Shown: positions 1-13,500, numbered from the stretch's first letter. The stretch is DNA of 64,000 nucleotides from Medicago truncatula (GCF_003473485.1 NC_053044.1:34228091-34292090), one strand, 5' to 3'. Program-made: numbers and translations. The notes: a model not told the origin generated them from the sequence alone.

Positions 1-480
1 AGCGAAAAGAAAGCATGTATATTTTTCTGTTCAAATTAATTTACACAAGTGATGGATTAATTCGAACAATCTCAACGGTATGAATATGAAACAGAATAAT
101 TAAGCATCAATTGTACCAAATTCATACACATAAGAGAGACAAGAAAATTGATATATGATCAGCATAAACATAACAAATTGCTATTAAAACCGAACCTCAA
201 GAGTCACAACAAAGTTCCTTTGCCAATGGATCGAAAGAGAGATTAGTTCTCCATAGCAAGCGGCTGCCTTAGGGTTTCTATTTTCTGAAACGTGAATGCA
301 GAATGAGCAGCCCTAGCTGTGTTTTTTAGTTTTTATCTTACATGGGAAAAACGGGCCTTACAAGTATCGGGCCGAAAAACAAATGTTGCCTCGAAATTAA
401 TTATTTAAAATAACGTCTGGAACAAAATGCGATTATTTGACTCCTTTGCGCTCGGAACTGGGTTTTGGCCTCAACATGAA
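1..480 (-). promoter_or_regulatory. Possible 5' leader and promoter of a gene leaving the left edge
   Basis: On the minus strand, around 285-265, there is an AAACCCTAA telo-box. Upstream of it, at about 350-375, are two GGCCCG/GGGCC cores resembling site II elements. Telo-box plus site II is a common arrangement in plant promoters of ribosomal protein and other housekeeping genes. Downstream on the minus strand the DNA turns into AT-rich sequence resembling a leader intron, and only a three-codon ATG ORF is seen. No protein could be assigned, since any coding part lies outside the window. This is inference from motifs only. Confidence 0.3.
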
Positions 481-2820
481 AGTTGTAGCATTTGCTCTTA
501 GCTTTCTAACACATGGTCGCGGGCCTCAAACTGATAAATGCAACTCCAGTTATACCCTACGCAATGAAAGGTGTCAAATTATTGTTTATTCAGAAAATAA
601 GTAGCGTAAATAAAATAAATGCAAAATTAAACTAAACTTAGAAAACACATTAAAAACACTAAAATTAAAGGGAGAAATCATAGAATTTCCATAGCATAAG
701 ATAGAAGAAAGTACATTAAAAATGCACTGATCAACAGATTAGTTATAGCAAAATATAAAGCATTTCTTTAAAAATAAAAAAAAATACACACATATATATA
801 AAATGCTCCTTAAAAAAAAAAAAAACGTGACATTTTTTTTTAAGGAAAAAATGGGGCGGTTATAAAGATGAACATGGATAGTTGTTTAATTAAAAAAATA
901 ATTAATTTAAATTAATAGGGTTAAAATTGGAAGAAAATATAAAAAGCTACTTTAAATAACTTTTCAAAAAACACTATAAGCACATGAAAAAAGCTTGTTA
1001 CCAAACACACCACATTTTCATCTAACCAGCTTATAAGCTAATCCAACAAACTATAAACTAACTTTTTTATATTATCAAACACAGCCAGAGACAATAATTA
1101 TTTTAATGGGCAAAAAAAATCCCATAAACAATTATTATTTGTTTTCAAAACCACTTGAATGGAATAATAATAGCACCAACAATTAGCTATTAATTTTAGC
1201 ACTACATGTCCATTCCATTTACTTCGCAGTTTCAGGCTTTGTTTTATATATGAGTCTGCTTTCTTCGCATGTGAAAACCTTCGATGTGGGACTTCTTTGA
1301 TTGTACTCAGTAACTTATTTCAAAGCTTAAACTAATAAGATATCAACATTTAAGGTTTCTCACTTCCTCTTAAACTCATAAAGCTTCTTGTATTAACACA
1401 AAGTTTTAATATTAATAATATAAACATATATAACTTAATGTGTATATATTCCTTCAACCAAAAAAAAAACTTTAATGTGTGTATATTTACCGAGCCAACT
1501 TATGAACTAAACAAGTTAAACTATATATAACTCAAGTTCAGCTTATTTATGTAATTTTATGGAACGAACTTAATTCTCAACTCAAATTCAGCTCATTTGG
1601 TTCATGAACCAAGTTCAACGAGTTCATCTTCGAGTCGAGCTCCGAACTATATTCGAGTTGGTTCGGTTCATTTCCAGCCCTATACCCAAGGGACACATGA
1701 TGTACAAGGCCAAATTGTCGGGCCACAATGCGAATATTTGTTGTTTCTACAGAGTTAGGTTTCAAGCAACATAGCAGATCATTAGATGTTAAAACATTTC
1801 CCCAATTGTCTTGCACGAGGACTCTATATGATGGAGAATGGTTGCGGAATGAAGATTGGACCAAATGGGAATTTTGTTTCCGAAGAATATCGGATCCCAA
1901 TTGATGGGATGAGTAAGATATTTTACAAAATTGTCCTTCCATAATTGTATGAGAAAAATAAATTAAAGAATCGAAAGAATATAGAGTAATAAATAGCTAA
2001 GAGTATAATAAGAAAAGTAAAATTAATATTTCATTGATATTGTATGCGACTTATAATTTTAGACAATTTTTTTTTTCTAAAACCAACAATTTGGTACGGA
2101 GTCAGTACATCTTTTAATAATTAAAAAAATTGATTTCACATTTCATGAAAATTAATTCCTTGTATGTATCTAAACATCAAGGAGTGTTAACCAATCAATT
2201 GTGCTCAAATAGTTAACGAGATTAACCAAATGACAAATTGATGATAATAATTTAAATTTGATTCTTGGAATAATTCTTTAGGACATGGTTTGAATGATTG
2301 GCGAAGGTTTACCTGACTTCCAAGTCGTGTCATGCGTGGTGGTCTCACTGGACTGGAGATCTAACACTTATTAGGTGGTAGCAGTCAGTCAGCCAATGAA
2401 TTGTCACCAAGTATCACCATTAATGGTCCCATTCTCATACCTTTCTTTCCTTGGTTGGACCACCCACCTTGTATTTTAGGCCACTAAACTCTAAACACAT
2501 ATCTTTTGACGTTAATTAATTCATCCAATCAAAGACAATCTCAGTGATGATATTTTTTTATTTCAAAATGCAAGCCATGAGCGATGATATTTCAAAATTC
2601 AAACGCCAACCGAAGCTCTACATGTACTTTCATGGTTGTTGAAAGTTCTATGAACCACCAATGAGCATTTTTTTTTGGGTGAAATTAATCACATAGTATG
2701 AATTTGAATAGTTTAAGTAAAGTAGAAATCATGTATTAAACCATCCACGATAATTATCAATTGGTCTCATTGAAATTGATATGTTTTCTGATCTTACATG
2801 AGAAGGTGCGTCTCTTGTAT
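481..2820. other. AT-rich intergenic DNA with repeat relics
   Basis: No supported gene was seen. The stretch at about 940-1090 carries the AAGCT/ATAAGC-rich motif that recurs in the second intron of the DUF604 gene (about 7905-8060), so it is probably an old dispersed repeat. About 1940-2075 resembles one half of a Stowaway-type element. A 121-codon minus-strand ORF at 1577-1942 matches nothing recognised and contains repeat-like sequence. Confidence 0.4.
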
Positions 2821-3106
2821 ATACTTCCTCCGTCTCAAATTGTATGTCACTTTAGAAAAAATATTTGTCCCAAATTGTATGTCACTTTACAATACCAATG
2901 AAACATTAATGTTACTTTTCCTATTATATCATTAACTATTTATTACTCTTTCTTCTTTCAATTCTTTCATTTATCTTTCTCATATCATTTATTAAGGATA
3001 ATTTTGTAAAACAACTCATAATATCTCTTTCCGACACAATATTAATTACATTTCTTAATATGTGTGAAATGCTCAAAACGTCATACAATTTGGGACGGAG
3101 GGAGTA
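2821..3106. mobile_element. Stowaway-type MITE
   Basis: The left end reads CTTCCTCCGTCTCAAATTG and the right end CAATTTGGGACGGAGGGAG. These are imperfect inverted repeats of the CTCCCTCCGTCCCAAA type that define Stowaway (Tc1/mariner-derived) MITEs, bordered by TA dinucleotides. The 286-bp body is AT-rich with no coding capacity. A degraded relative lies at about 25637-25850. Confidence 0.75.
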
Positions 3107-3109
3107 TTT

Positions 3110-3245
3110 TTTTTTGTTAAGTAGTATGGCGGTTTGAGAAATTCACTTTAAAGTTGAATAAAGATGATGTCCGAGGTTCGAATCCAACCCCTGTATATAT
3201 TATGCATTATCCCTTATCAAATGAGCTAAACTCACGAAAACTTGT
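3110..3245 (-). mobile_element. tRNA-derived SINE, diverged copy
   Basis: Read on the minus strand, it begins with a tRNA-like head (GTGAGTTTAGCTCATTTGAT, a box A relative), then a box B relative (GGATTCGAACC), and ends in an A run, seen as the T run at 3108-3118. The same layout occurs at 3700-3805 and, best preserved, at 37348-37489. It inserted right at the edge of the preceding Stowaway element. Confidence 0.65.
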
Positions 3246-3699
3246 ATTTTTTTATCTAAACAGAATAAAATAATATAACAACGTAAAAATTATACAAAAA
3301 AGTCAACCTACGAATTTTAAGAATTATAACTTTCCGTGTTAATTAATTAAGGAATACATTTTAATTTCCGTATTTGGCGGAATTCATGGGATGTGGTGGT
3401 CCTAAAAATGAACCTTAGTTGTATTCGTTGTTCAACTTTTCGTTGGTTTTATCATTTTCCTTCTATATAACTAGCGGAAAAGCAAACATGACGTGCAAGT
3501 CTATCTACCTTTTTATAACATCTAATGGCGTATCTATATCATCATATCTTATTATAAATTTTCCGTAATCCTTAAAAAAAACTGCATATGTTTCCCTTTT
3601 AACTGTAAATTGTTTCGATCTACTTTATTGAATAAGATATTGTTCCTCCTTTTTATATATGAGAATTAAACAAAATGTCAGGTAGATTAGAGGTTAGAA

Positions 3700-3805
3700 T
3701 TCACCTTTTTTGAGGTTAATAAGTGGGGGTGTCTGGGGTTCAAACCCAGCCTCCGCATATAACAATGCATGTCCCTGCCAACTGAGCTATGCTCACGGAA
3801 ACTAT
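3700..3805 (-). mobile_element. tRNA-derived SINE, shortened copy
   Basis: The minus strand shows GTGAGCATAGCTCAGTTGGC (box A region) and GGGTTTGAACCCC (box B region), then a short tail. It belongs to the same family as 3110-3245 and 37348-37489. The middle is shorter than in the 37-kb copy, and target duplications are not clear. Confidence 0.6.
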
Positions 3806-6368
3806 ATCAACCATATTCTAATCAATGGATTTAAGAATAAAATTGTTTGACATAATTTAGGTATAATAAAAATAGGCTATACCAAAAAAGTTTATGTATC
3901 CCTTTTATTGGAAGTATAGATTTTATTCATCTTGAAAACTATTTCTTCAAAGACCTTAAAAACTCGGTTAAAATCATACATTTAATATTACAAATAAAAT
4001 GATGATATTTGAAAACCAACATTGTTTGACACAAAGTAAATACTTATGTCGATTATCAGTTTGGTTCATGTTGCATCGCTCATTAGTTTATCTAAAATAT
4101 AATATATATTTTAGAGATCAATTTTTTAAATGAATTTCAATTATCTCAAGAGATTAATTTTCAAAGTTTTGCACACATACACCTAAATTTACCCCCAAAA
4201 ATATTGCATTTTAAAATTTGTCTTGATTTACATGGAGTATATAGCACGATGGATGCTATGGAAATTAAAAAGGTAGGCTGACCTAATGTATCTTGACATT
4301 TGGACATGATGGGTGTTGTAAAAATTAAAAAATTAGGCTAAAAGACCTAATATAATTTGACATTTGGACATGATTAAGACCACTGATACTAAATAGCACT
4401 TCCATCTGTCAATATTTAAACCCTAGTACTTTAAGTGGTGGACATATTTACATAAAATAAAGAAAAAAATTGAGACAAACAAACAAACTTTTCAAAGAAA
4501 TTTCCTTGATCTTATTATTATACTATATATTTCTTGGAATTTCATGATACTGTATATGTATGCAATGCCATACCAACATTGGACACGACATGACCATAAT
4601 GTTCCATAAATAAAGAGTGTACCCTACAAGGACCCAACAAAATTGTGCAATTCTCTTCTCACCATAGACTGTGTTGGAACGTGCAAATTTCTCCTTTATA
4701 TGCACCAAATTTAAACGGCCAATGATGACTCAAGATCATTTTAAGGATTTTGCAACACAAAAATAAACTAGGAAAAAAAATTAAATAATAAAATTAAAAA
4801 AAAAAAAAGGAGGAAGAGGAAAATATTTCTGAAAAATGCAGAATTTACCTAATTCTGCAGATGGAATATTCTGATCATAGACCCTTTTTTTCTATTCTTA
4901 ATCTTCATCAACGTAATCATCTTGTTCATAATTTTCATCTGGGTCATTGTTATTTTCACTTTTTTACGTTAAAGTTTATACCTTTTTGTGGAATTTTTGT
5001 AACAAAATATTGATGTTTTGTTTCATTGCAGAGGCAGAGGAGGTTGCAATAAGAAATATCATAGCTTGTGGGCAAATACGAGTAGCAGAATCGTCGTCGT
5101 CGTCATCAATTCATCATCATCATCATCATCATCGTATAATAAAGCAAAACAAAAAGGAAAGAATTCATATTAAGATTGTTGACAAGGTACGATGTAAGAT
5201 GTTTGTTGCTTGAAGAATTTTGTTTTTCTGTTGTTTTCCGTGATTGTTGGAAATTTAGTTCTGTGTTTCTCCCTCCCCCTGCAAATAATCATTATCTTAT
5301 TATATTTACTTTTGTTTTTTTCCATTTTAAGTGTTAGTTTTTTATGGTGAAATTTAATAGCTTGTTAGTTTTATGTGATGTTTAATAAATGGATTTTTTC
5401 TTCTTCTTGTTTTGGTATGTATACCTTGAATTGATTAGTTTAACTTGATTCTGTTTGTCTATGCACATTCTGTTAAATTCTGTAAATCTCAGATTTTGCT
5501 GGAATTTATGTTCATTTATTTTTATTTAATCAACAAGCCAAAAATATTTTATATTTTCTTATTTTTTGACTTTGGTCAAAATTAAATTGACTTGTTTTGA
5601 AGTACAATTTAAGTGATTAGAGCAGAAAACAATCTATACATTGATCTAACTTGTTAAAAAATTGGTGTTTAGTGCTGAAGATTTTTAGTGCTGAAGATAA
5701 AACAATAAACAATGTAAAATCTCAGGCCATTTTTGAAATAAAAGAAATGTAATACTTATTATTAATATTAAGATCAAACCATTCATTTATGGTTTCAAAA
5801 CTTCATGTGAAGAAAAACAACACTCTCAAGGGAATAGGGATCATTATAAATTGAAATTATAAAACAAAGTAATTAGATAATAATTTTTTGTTTTATAAGG
5901 ATACCCTTTCACTCTATAGTTGAGCCATTTTGAGATACAATAGGTCCAATATTAAAGAGTATTTCAATGTTTTATATACATATATAACCACTACATAGAT
6001 TTAAATGATTGACTAAAGGTATCTGAGTTTGTTATACCAAAAACAAAAGGTATCTGAGTTTGGCTTGTTGTGGCTAGTGGAGTGGTTTAGATCTTTTACA
6101 AAAGCACAATGTAAGGTGTATAACTTCTAGGCTTCCTTGGTCGATAAGAAAGTTCGGTGGTGCATCCACTGATTAGTTGCGACAGTTTCACTGATAAAGA
6201 TTCTTCTGCAGATCAAGAATGCAAGATCAAATACACCCTTCCATTGATTCTTATTGTCATTTTTACTAATTGAAATAATCTATGATCTTTTAGTTGTAAT
6301 CATTTATCTGAATTCTTGCTGATTTTTTTATTTCAATTTTCAAATGTAACAGGGTGAAGAAGAAAAAG
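3806..6368. other. Intergenic DNA and putative leader of the DUF604 gene
   Basis: No independent gene is supported. About 4250-4370 holds a short imperfect direct duplication around GACATTTGGACATGAT. A region at 5031-5186 is bounded by an AG acceptor-like and a GT donor-like site and could be a non-coding first exon of the downstream gene. Joining it to the acceptor at 6351-6352 does not keep the reading frame through the later coding region, so it cannot be coding in that frame. The remainder to 6352 would then be a leader intron. Confidence 0.35.
5091..5134. repeat. Compound (TCG)n/(TCA)n microsatellite
   Basis: A run of TCG triplets passes into a run of TCA triplets. In one plus frame it reads as a serine run followed by a histidine run, but nothing shows that this frame is translated. 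It lies inside the possible non-coding first exon upstream of the DUF604 gene. Confidence 0.8.
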
Positions 6369-8375
6369 ATGAATCAAGACCGGATGGAATCTTGTCATGA
6401 TCATCTTAAAATAACAAGATTACCTTATATACCAGAAAAAATAGGTGACTTGGTTTCATTCTCAATAAGAGTAGGCATAATTATCTGCCTTATAGCATCG
6501 ATATCACTTGCTATCCATTCAACATTCGCTAAACCAGACCGATGGTTTCCATTACCGGAGCATTTACATGTTATACAGAATGTTTCAGTCATTACCATTG
6601 ACACAATACCAACAAACATCTCACATATTGTATTCGGCATTGCTGGTTCATCGAAAATGTGGCATAGCCGTAGCAACTACAGCAAGCTTTGGTGGAATCC
6701 AACTGCTTGCAGAGGTTTTGTCTGGTTCGACAAGAAACCAAAGAATTTGAAGCCGGACAATATGCTAATTCCATATAAAATCTCACAGGGATGGACTAAG
6801 TTCAGGTACTTGCACTCTGCGTCCGCAGTTCGGATATCGCGGATAGTTTACGAAAGCTTTAGACTTGGTTTGCCAAATGTTAGGTGGTTTGTAATGGGAG
6901 ATGATGATACGGTGTTTTTCCCCGAGAATTTAGTTACTGTGTTGGGAAAATATGATCACAATCAATTGTATTATATTGGTGGGAATTCTGAGAGTGTGGA
7001 ACAAGATGTTATGCATTCTTATGATATGGCTTTTGGTGGCGGTGGTATTGCAATCAGTTATGCATTAGCAGCTAAACTAGCCAATATTATGGATTCTTGT
7101 CTTCATAGATACTATTATTTTTATGGTTCTGATCAAAGAATTTGGGCCTGTGTAAACGAATTAGGAGTATCTCTTACCAGAGAAAGAGGATTCCATCAGG
7201 TATACACAAAACATACACATTAATTACACTACACAGTACTTTTCTGTATTCTATGGGAAATTTACTGTTTTATGGTCTTTTTTCTTCCAGCTCGACATTA
7301 GAGGGAATCCATATGGTCTTTTAGCTGCGCACCCTCTGGCACCGCTTGTGTCACTCCATCACCTTGATCAATTGAACCCGGTGTTTCCGGACCAAAGTCA
7401 AATCTCTTCATTAAAAAAACTCATCAGTGCATACGAAATTGACCCTGCAAGGATAGTGCAGCAAAGCGTTTGCTATGATCATAGGCGAAGATGGTCAATA
7501 TCTATTTCTTGGGGCTACACAATACAAATCTATACATCGTTGTTGATAACAGCGGATTTGCAGATGCCATTTCAGACATTTAAAACATGGCGAAGTTCAA
7601 GTGATGGTCCTTTCACGTTTAATACTCGATGGATGAACCCTGACGTATGCCAGCAGCCATCTATATTTTTCCTGGATCAGGTTAGCGAGGCGAGGACTGG
7701 AAGTGTCACTACCTATAAGAGATATGCTGACAAGGATGGAAAGAAGTGCAAGAGAGCAGATGGAGAAGTGCAGAGAATTAAAGTTTCTGCCTTGAAGCTG
7801 GATCCAGAATATTGGAAGAATGTACTACCCTCTCTCCCTCTCTCTCTCTCTTTCAAATACAAACACACACAGACACAAAGTTCCCTTTTGGACAAACAGC
7901 TAAATTAACGCTTATATATAAGCTATTTCTTCAAGAAAAGATAAAATATAGCCAATTTGTTTACATACAAGCTATAAACTATTTTGATAAGATATGAAGA
8001 GTTTATGGATCTAATCTGAAAACAGCTTATGGACATGTCATAAGTTGTTTTCATGCTCTCTCAAATAGTCTCACGCGTCTTTATGCTAGTAGATAAACTG
8101 AATGAAGTATATACAAACAGCCACAAAATCAAAACAAAAACAGCACTAGATTTTTAAATTCTGATCCATTAAAGCTAATGTACTTGAATAATATTGAAAT
8201 TCCTTTAGCATTTTGAGTTTAAGTATGACTTTTAAATTGATAATTTGATTTGACTGTTTTAAATCAGGTACCACGTAGGCAATGCTGCAACTTCATGGAT
8301 GGTGGAAGCATAAAGGATGGAAGTGTGCATATCAGAATAAGGAAGTGCAGGCCTCAAGAAACAATTACTATTTAG
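6369..8375 (+). CDS. DUF604 / GT31 fringe-like glycosyltransferase family protein
   Basis: Exons read as 6369-7199, 7291-7821 and 8268-8375, all joined in phase 0, giving about 489 residues, usual for the family. The first in-frame ATG is 6369, just after an acceptor AG at 6351-6352; the GTG at 6354 is not a plausible plant start. Residues 31-50 form one hydrophobic membrane segment after a short N-terminal tail, the type II topology of Golgi glycosyltransferases. The acid triad GDDDT lies at about 177-181 and is the expected metal/nucleotide-sugar site, followed by a GGGGIAISYALA stretch typical of fringe-like enzymes. The C-terminal part carries the DUF604 signature (LDPEYW, then RRQCC across the last intron). 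Known members are plant proteins with unproven donor and acceptor sugars, so the reaction is unassigned. It faces the GNOM-type gene tail to tail. Confidence 0.88.
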
Positions 8376-9146
8376 AGATTAGTTGTTTTTGTTGGTCGGT
8401 ATAGATTACTATAGAAGTTAAGTGAGTCTTGTAGGGTTGTACTTCACATTTTCAGCTATGTAGATATATAATTGTCAGAATACTCATATAATCTCAACTT
8501 TTAATAAATAAATGTCTTAGGAAGTTTTCCACTTGTGTTTTGAAGTGATATTATAGATGTCCCTATCCCTCTTATCGTTTATCTCATTCCTTTTTGGGAT
8601 GGAATGTAACACAATTTTGATCACGTAGGGTAGGACATGGAGATACAATGAGAAATCTTAATTTAATGCTAGGATTATAATTATGTGTGTTTGTGGCGAT
8701 TAATTGAATTAAGAGCTTGGTAAACAGCAAATTTGATAAACTACCTACTGTGAAACAATCTGATTGAGTGTTGAAAACAGTAGATGAGAGTCTAAATTTG
8801 GTCTTTCTTTCGCACACATACCATTGTCAATTAGTGATTTTATTAATAGTAATGGTACACCTATAGGGCCAAGCTTTGCTACTATTTCAACATTAAAGTT
8901 TAGAACAAAGATACCTTTGATTCTATTCATATCAAACAAAATACTAAATCACAAAGACAAACAAACACGTTCAAGAGTTAATGAATGAAATCAACTTGTA
9001 TTGAAAGATACATTTCTAGGAAAAATAACAGGAAAAACATGGTTGGTATAAAAGACATTCAATATTTAATACACTTGAAACGCATACTATATTTCTTATA
9101 CTTATGAACAATAGAGTAATCCTTATCCAATTGCTTTTATAAATAA

Positions 9147-9432
9147 GGGTTAATAATGTTTTTCACCCCTGTAATATATGTCATTTTCGGTTTTCGCCCC
9201 TATAAAATTTTCGGTGTGATTTGCACCCTCGTAAAATTTTTATTTTCCGGAAAACACCTTTAATAGGCCATTTTTAGAATTTTTTTTCAAGAAATTTTGG
9301 TTTTTGAATGGCCTATTAAGGGTGTTTTCCGGAAAATAAAAATTTTACGAAGGTGCAAATCAAACCGAAAATTTTATAGGGGCGAAAACCGGAAATGACA
9401 TATATTACAGGGGTGAAAAATACTATTAACCC
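9147..9432. mobile_element. Foldback Mutator-type MITE with 9-bp target duplication
   Basis: The 286-bp element starts GGGTTAATAATG and ends in the near inverted repeat. The two arms, each about 120 bp, pair almost throughout, leaving a short loop around 9280-9295. It is flanked by TATAAATAA at 9138-9146 and 9433-9441, a perfect 9-bp target site duplication as made by Mutator-type transposases. It has no coding capacity. Confidence 0.85.
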
Positions 9433-10110
9433 TATAAATAAAGAAGGAAGACAGAGAGTACTTTTTTTAATTGAAAGTTAGAAGACCTGTTATCAGTTAA
9501 GAATGACATTGTCTATTATCTGTTGTTTACCATCCAACTAGTACAGGTGAACTAATTTATTTTTGGTATGACAGGTGAACTAATTTTCCGCAAAGGAAAT
9601 ATGCAAGTCCACATAATCCAATCAGGATAATGCCATAACGCATAAAACGCCTAGGCCAAATTTTGGCACCAAAACAGGAAAATACAAATATGTATGTAAC
9701 TACTGATTATTAAATACATCACAAAGACACAAACATAACAATTAATATATTTCAAAAACAATGCATTAGCGCGTCAGGGTTTATCACACTTGGCAAATAT
9801 ATGAAAGCCAGCAAAATAAGAGCTACTAGTCATAGCCCTGCAGTTAGGGAGAAATCAAGTTCTGTACAAAATATTTTTGGAAATTTATGGCGAACTATCC
9901 CCAATGCAGCATCGTGGTTAGAAAGCAAGGCAAATAGTTCCCGCTAGAGGGCTGAAATCTATCTGAAGCTATAACTGTAATACATATTTGTGCAAAAAAA
10001 GAGTTCAGATTTGAATCAGGAAACTGAAAAATGCTACAATTGTTTTATTTCAATATGATGAACTTTTTTATATACATATACAGTGTCTCAAATCAGGTAG
10101 TGCTTTCACG

Positions 10111-10370
10111 GTTACAACACAATTGACTACTTAACAATAAACTAACAAACCTGATTCAACTAACTTTTAATAACATGAAGCTTCTATGGAAGGCGGGATA
10201 AAGTAGAAATGCCAGACAGACAGATGAAAATGTGATTTTTGTTACAACACAATTAACTCCTTGACAACAAACTAACAAACCTGATTTAACTAATTCTTAA
10301 GAATGAGAAGCTTCTGTGTAAGGCGGGAAAAAGTGGAAGTGACATACAAACATATGGAGATGTGATTTTA
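10111..10370. repeat. Two-copy tandem duplication, period 130 bp
   Basis: The segment starting GTTACAACACAATT at 10111 recurs at 10241. Both copies share the AACTAACAAACCTGATT and AAGCTTCTGTG-like parts in the same order. Divergence is visible, so the duplication is not recent. It lies 180-440 bp downstream of the stop codon of the first GNOM-type gene, possibly within its 3' untranslated region. Confidence 0.75.
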
Positions 10371-10551
10371 GACATTAGACAGACAAAAATCTTCGCCTGA
10401 GAATTCTTGTTGTAATTGCATCTACCATTAGCAAAACAAAATTAACAAGTGAACATGATTCTTCTGAATAATCAGTATTTTAGCTTCAGGGGTTGTGTGT
10501 ACGAGTATGAACATAAAAAACCCATTCAAGTGAAAACAACATTGAATCTCA

Positions 10552-13500
10552 TTAACCAACAATGCCAGCATCTTCAAGGTTGGGGATTTCACTTGAAGGG
10601 ACGGAAACTTTTTCATCAGGTAACAAACCTCCTACTGATTCACCCTGTTTGTACTGTGAATGTTCAGAATCTTGCTCAGGGAATACCTCAAGTTGCAATG
10701 AAGGTGATATGTTATTCACATGAAGCCAAGTTAATTCCCAAAGACTGTCACCACCCAATGCACTCCTCTGGGCCAGTATACCCCTCATTTTCATAGCAAG
10801 CAACGAGTTTTTAAGCAGGTCAGGCACTGTTTCTTGAAGCTTTTCACTTCTTTTCCCCCTAACCTTCACCTTCATATATTTTTCCATTCTCGTCAGTACA
10901 CCTAACCATAGCTTGCAGAAGGTAGTTAATTGTGATAAAACTGGGAGTGATTGAAGAAAAACTTTGGACAAGAGCTTCACTGCTAAGATAAGGGTGCCTT
11001 CCATATTGCGGTAGTCCTTCTGAGAATGTCCCTGTGAAATCTCGAGAAGATCATCAAGCACAGTGAAGATCACAAGATCGAAACAGTCCAACCACTTGCC
11101 ATATGGGAGATAAATGTCATCTGCTCCTATCAAGCACTTCTGCAAAGATGATAAAGCATGATTTCTAACCTCCTCTCTCTGGTCTAAACACACTTTCCTT
11201 AGACCTTGTCCTAGTATCAACCACATGTCTCCAATATCCTTAGATAACTTAGTCATTTGCTCATCTTCCATTGCTTCCTTACCCTCGCTAGTCCACTGGG
11301 CCAAGCAATTGACAGACCCTGTCATGAGATCTAGTGCCCGCACAGATCGCTCGGCTTGGCCAACACGAGACTCAGCAAACTGCCTTGCAGTATCTACACA
11401 GAGAACATAATTGGCTGGAAGCAAGTGGGCACCATCAGACATAATGAAAAGAAGTGCATCAAACCCAGCCTCAGATGCTTCTATGTGCCTAGCAGTGATG
11501 GAAAGTAGTGATGTAATTGCACGCCATCCTAATTGGGATCTTATGTGAGAAGCATTTGCCTTCACAAGGCGGCTGACTTCCTGAGTAATCTGTTCACAGT
11601 AAGCATCAGCGACACGCGCATCAAGCTTTAAGACAAGTTGCAAAGATCTCAAAAGTTCATCAGCAATGTTTTCCTTGTAGGGGAGCAATCGCTGGCAAAT
11701 GCGCAGGAGTCCAAAAACAGCCTTCTCTACTAAGGCACAGGGCATTACAGTTGACTGAACGATATTGGATATGTGGTCATATACACCCGGCCAAAGAATC
11801 CCTATTCTATCCCTGTTATTCAAAGTGATTGCAATCAGCAACTCTAGGCAGAAAACAGCAGTATCTTCATCCTCCGGTGTGCTGTTAACTTTTTGAGGTC
11901 GACCTGCGGCCCAAATAAGTGCCTTTGCAAGCTGTTCAAGAGATTTAGCTTGCAGAAATTTACTCTCTGTAAATATGCTGTCAATGTGACACTTCTGTAT
12001 TGTTTGAAGAGTGCGCTGATGAGCAGCAAGCTGTTGTTCAGTAGGTTGTGATCTTGGCTCCTCAGTGTCAAGAGACAAGAGTTGACTAAACCTACCCATC
12101 AATCCTGAGGATCTCCTTGGCGTGCCAATAGATTGCATATGAGCTGAAGATAAAGAATTCACAATAGGCTTGCCATGCACAGTTTCAGCAGAAAGCTCCG
12201 ACTCATCAGCTGCATCACTGGCAACACGGGCAGGAAGAAGACCTAGCTTGTGCAATCTTAAGATGCAATCAAGAATATTTCTCCAACCTGTGCGTATGTA
12301 ATCACCATACCTATTTGCAATAGTGAACACTGTTACAGTTGCCATTCTTGCTTTCATGTCATCTCCAAAGGCAAGGACTGGTTCCTCAACTAATGATGGG
12401 TTTAGAAGTGTAGTGAACTTACAAAGCGACACTACCAGATCATCAAGAACGTCTTCAAGATGATGGCAAGCAGAAATCTTAGCAATAGCTAAGAATCCGT
12501 CCATACATGTTTGGTACACATCTTCATGTTCAGCATGATCGAATACAACAGAGATGGCAGCAATAGTTGGGCCTGACATTATGGCAAACATGTCATGATC
12601 AAGGTAGGCCTTGGAACCAGATACAATGAAGGGAGCAGTTTTCTTTGACTTATGCATTAAATCGATCCATCGACTTGGTGTCATTTCAGGAAACCCAACA
12701 CCTTGTTCAGGGGTTGTGCGGATTTCATTCTTACAAATTGAATGATAAATCTCTGTTAGGAATTCTCGAGGAAGATCACTGCCACCATTTATATGCCTAT
12801 TATTCCTGATAAAGTCCTCTTCTGTCATCTTCTTTTTAACCTGCACATTGTGCTGGTCTGTATTAAGCATTATCATTGAGTATGATAACACAAGAGCAGC
12901 ATCCTTGTTAGCTAGGATATGTGGTGACTGTTCATAGTATCTCTCAGAGAAAGCTTCAAGCACCCTATGTATCTTTTGTGACTCTCCAGGCAGTCTGAAA
13001 GTCTCCAGAAATAGACGAAGAGCTGTGTCTAAGTTCATATCCTGGAAATCAAATGTTCCGGCAAATTCATGAAGAACCTGAACACAAAATTCATCATGAT
13101 TTCCAAGAAAATCACCAACAAGATTCTTATCCAACCCAGCAGTGTATCTGAAAAAGCAGGCAACACTTTGGGGATCAAGTTTGTCAGGCAAAAGATGTGT
13201 TCCCTGGAGAAACTCCAAACCTTTCTTAGGATCACGATTGAAGTGGTCAGCACCAATCATCAATCTTCTTTTTATGTACTTTCTGCGGCGAGTGAAAGTA
13301 ACCCAATGATTTGGATCGCCATAATTTTCACATTTAACCATCCAGAATGGAATATACTCTTCAAGATTCACAGGAGAATATTCTGAGTTTGCAGATCCAT
13401 TGGCTATCCTTTCAGCCATTCCCTGTATAACAGCAATAAGACCATCCAAAGCAAGAATATGCATGGCAGACAATGGACAGTTCACAGGAAATGCACTTCT

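Larger units (their letters stand above)
8376..10551. other. Intergenic DNA between convergent genes
   Basis: This stretch holds the 3' flanks of the DUF604 gene (plus strand) and the first GNOM-type gene (minus strand). Apart from the foldback MITE at 9147-9432 and the 130-bp duplication at 10111-10370, nothing recognisable was seen. Confidence 0.5.

Noticed and set aside
1577..1942. 121-codon minus-strand ORF
   Set aside because: No family recognised, no splice partner, and its 3' half runs into transposon-like sequence ending in the common TTTCCAGCCCTA motif. Chance ORF or relic.
4947..5213. 88-codon ORF with Ser and His runs
   Set aside because: The runs come from a TCG/TCA microsatellite and the frame does not splice in frame to the downstream gene.
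6354..6368. GTG start for the DUF604 protein
   Set aside because: GTG is not a plausible nuclear plant start here, and an acceptor AG lies 1-3 bp upstream; the ATG at 6369 is used instead.
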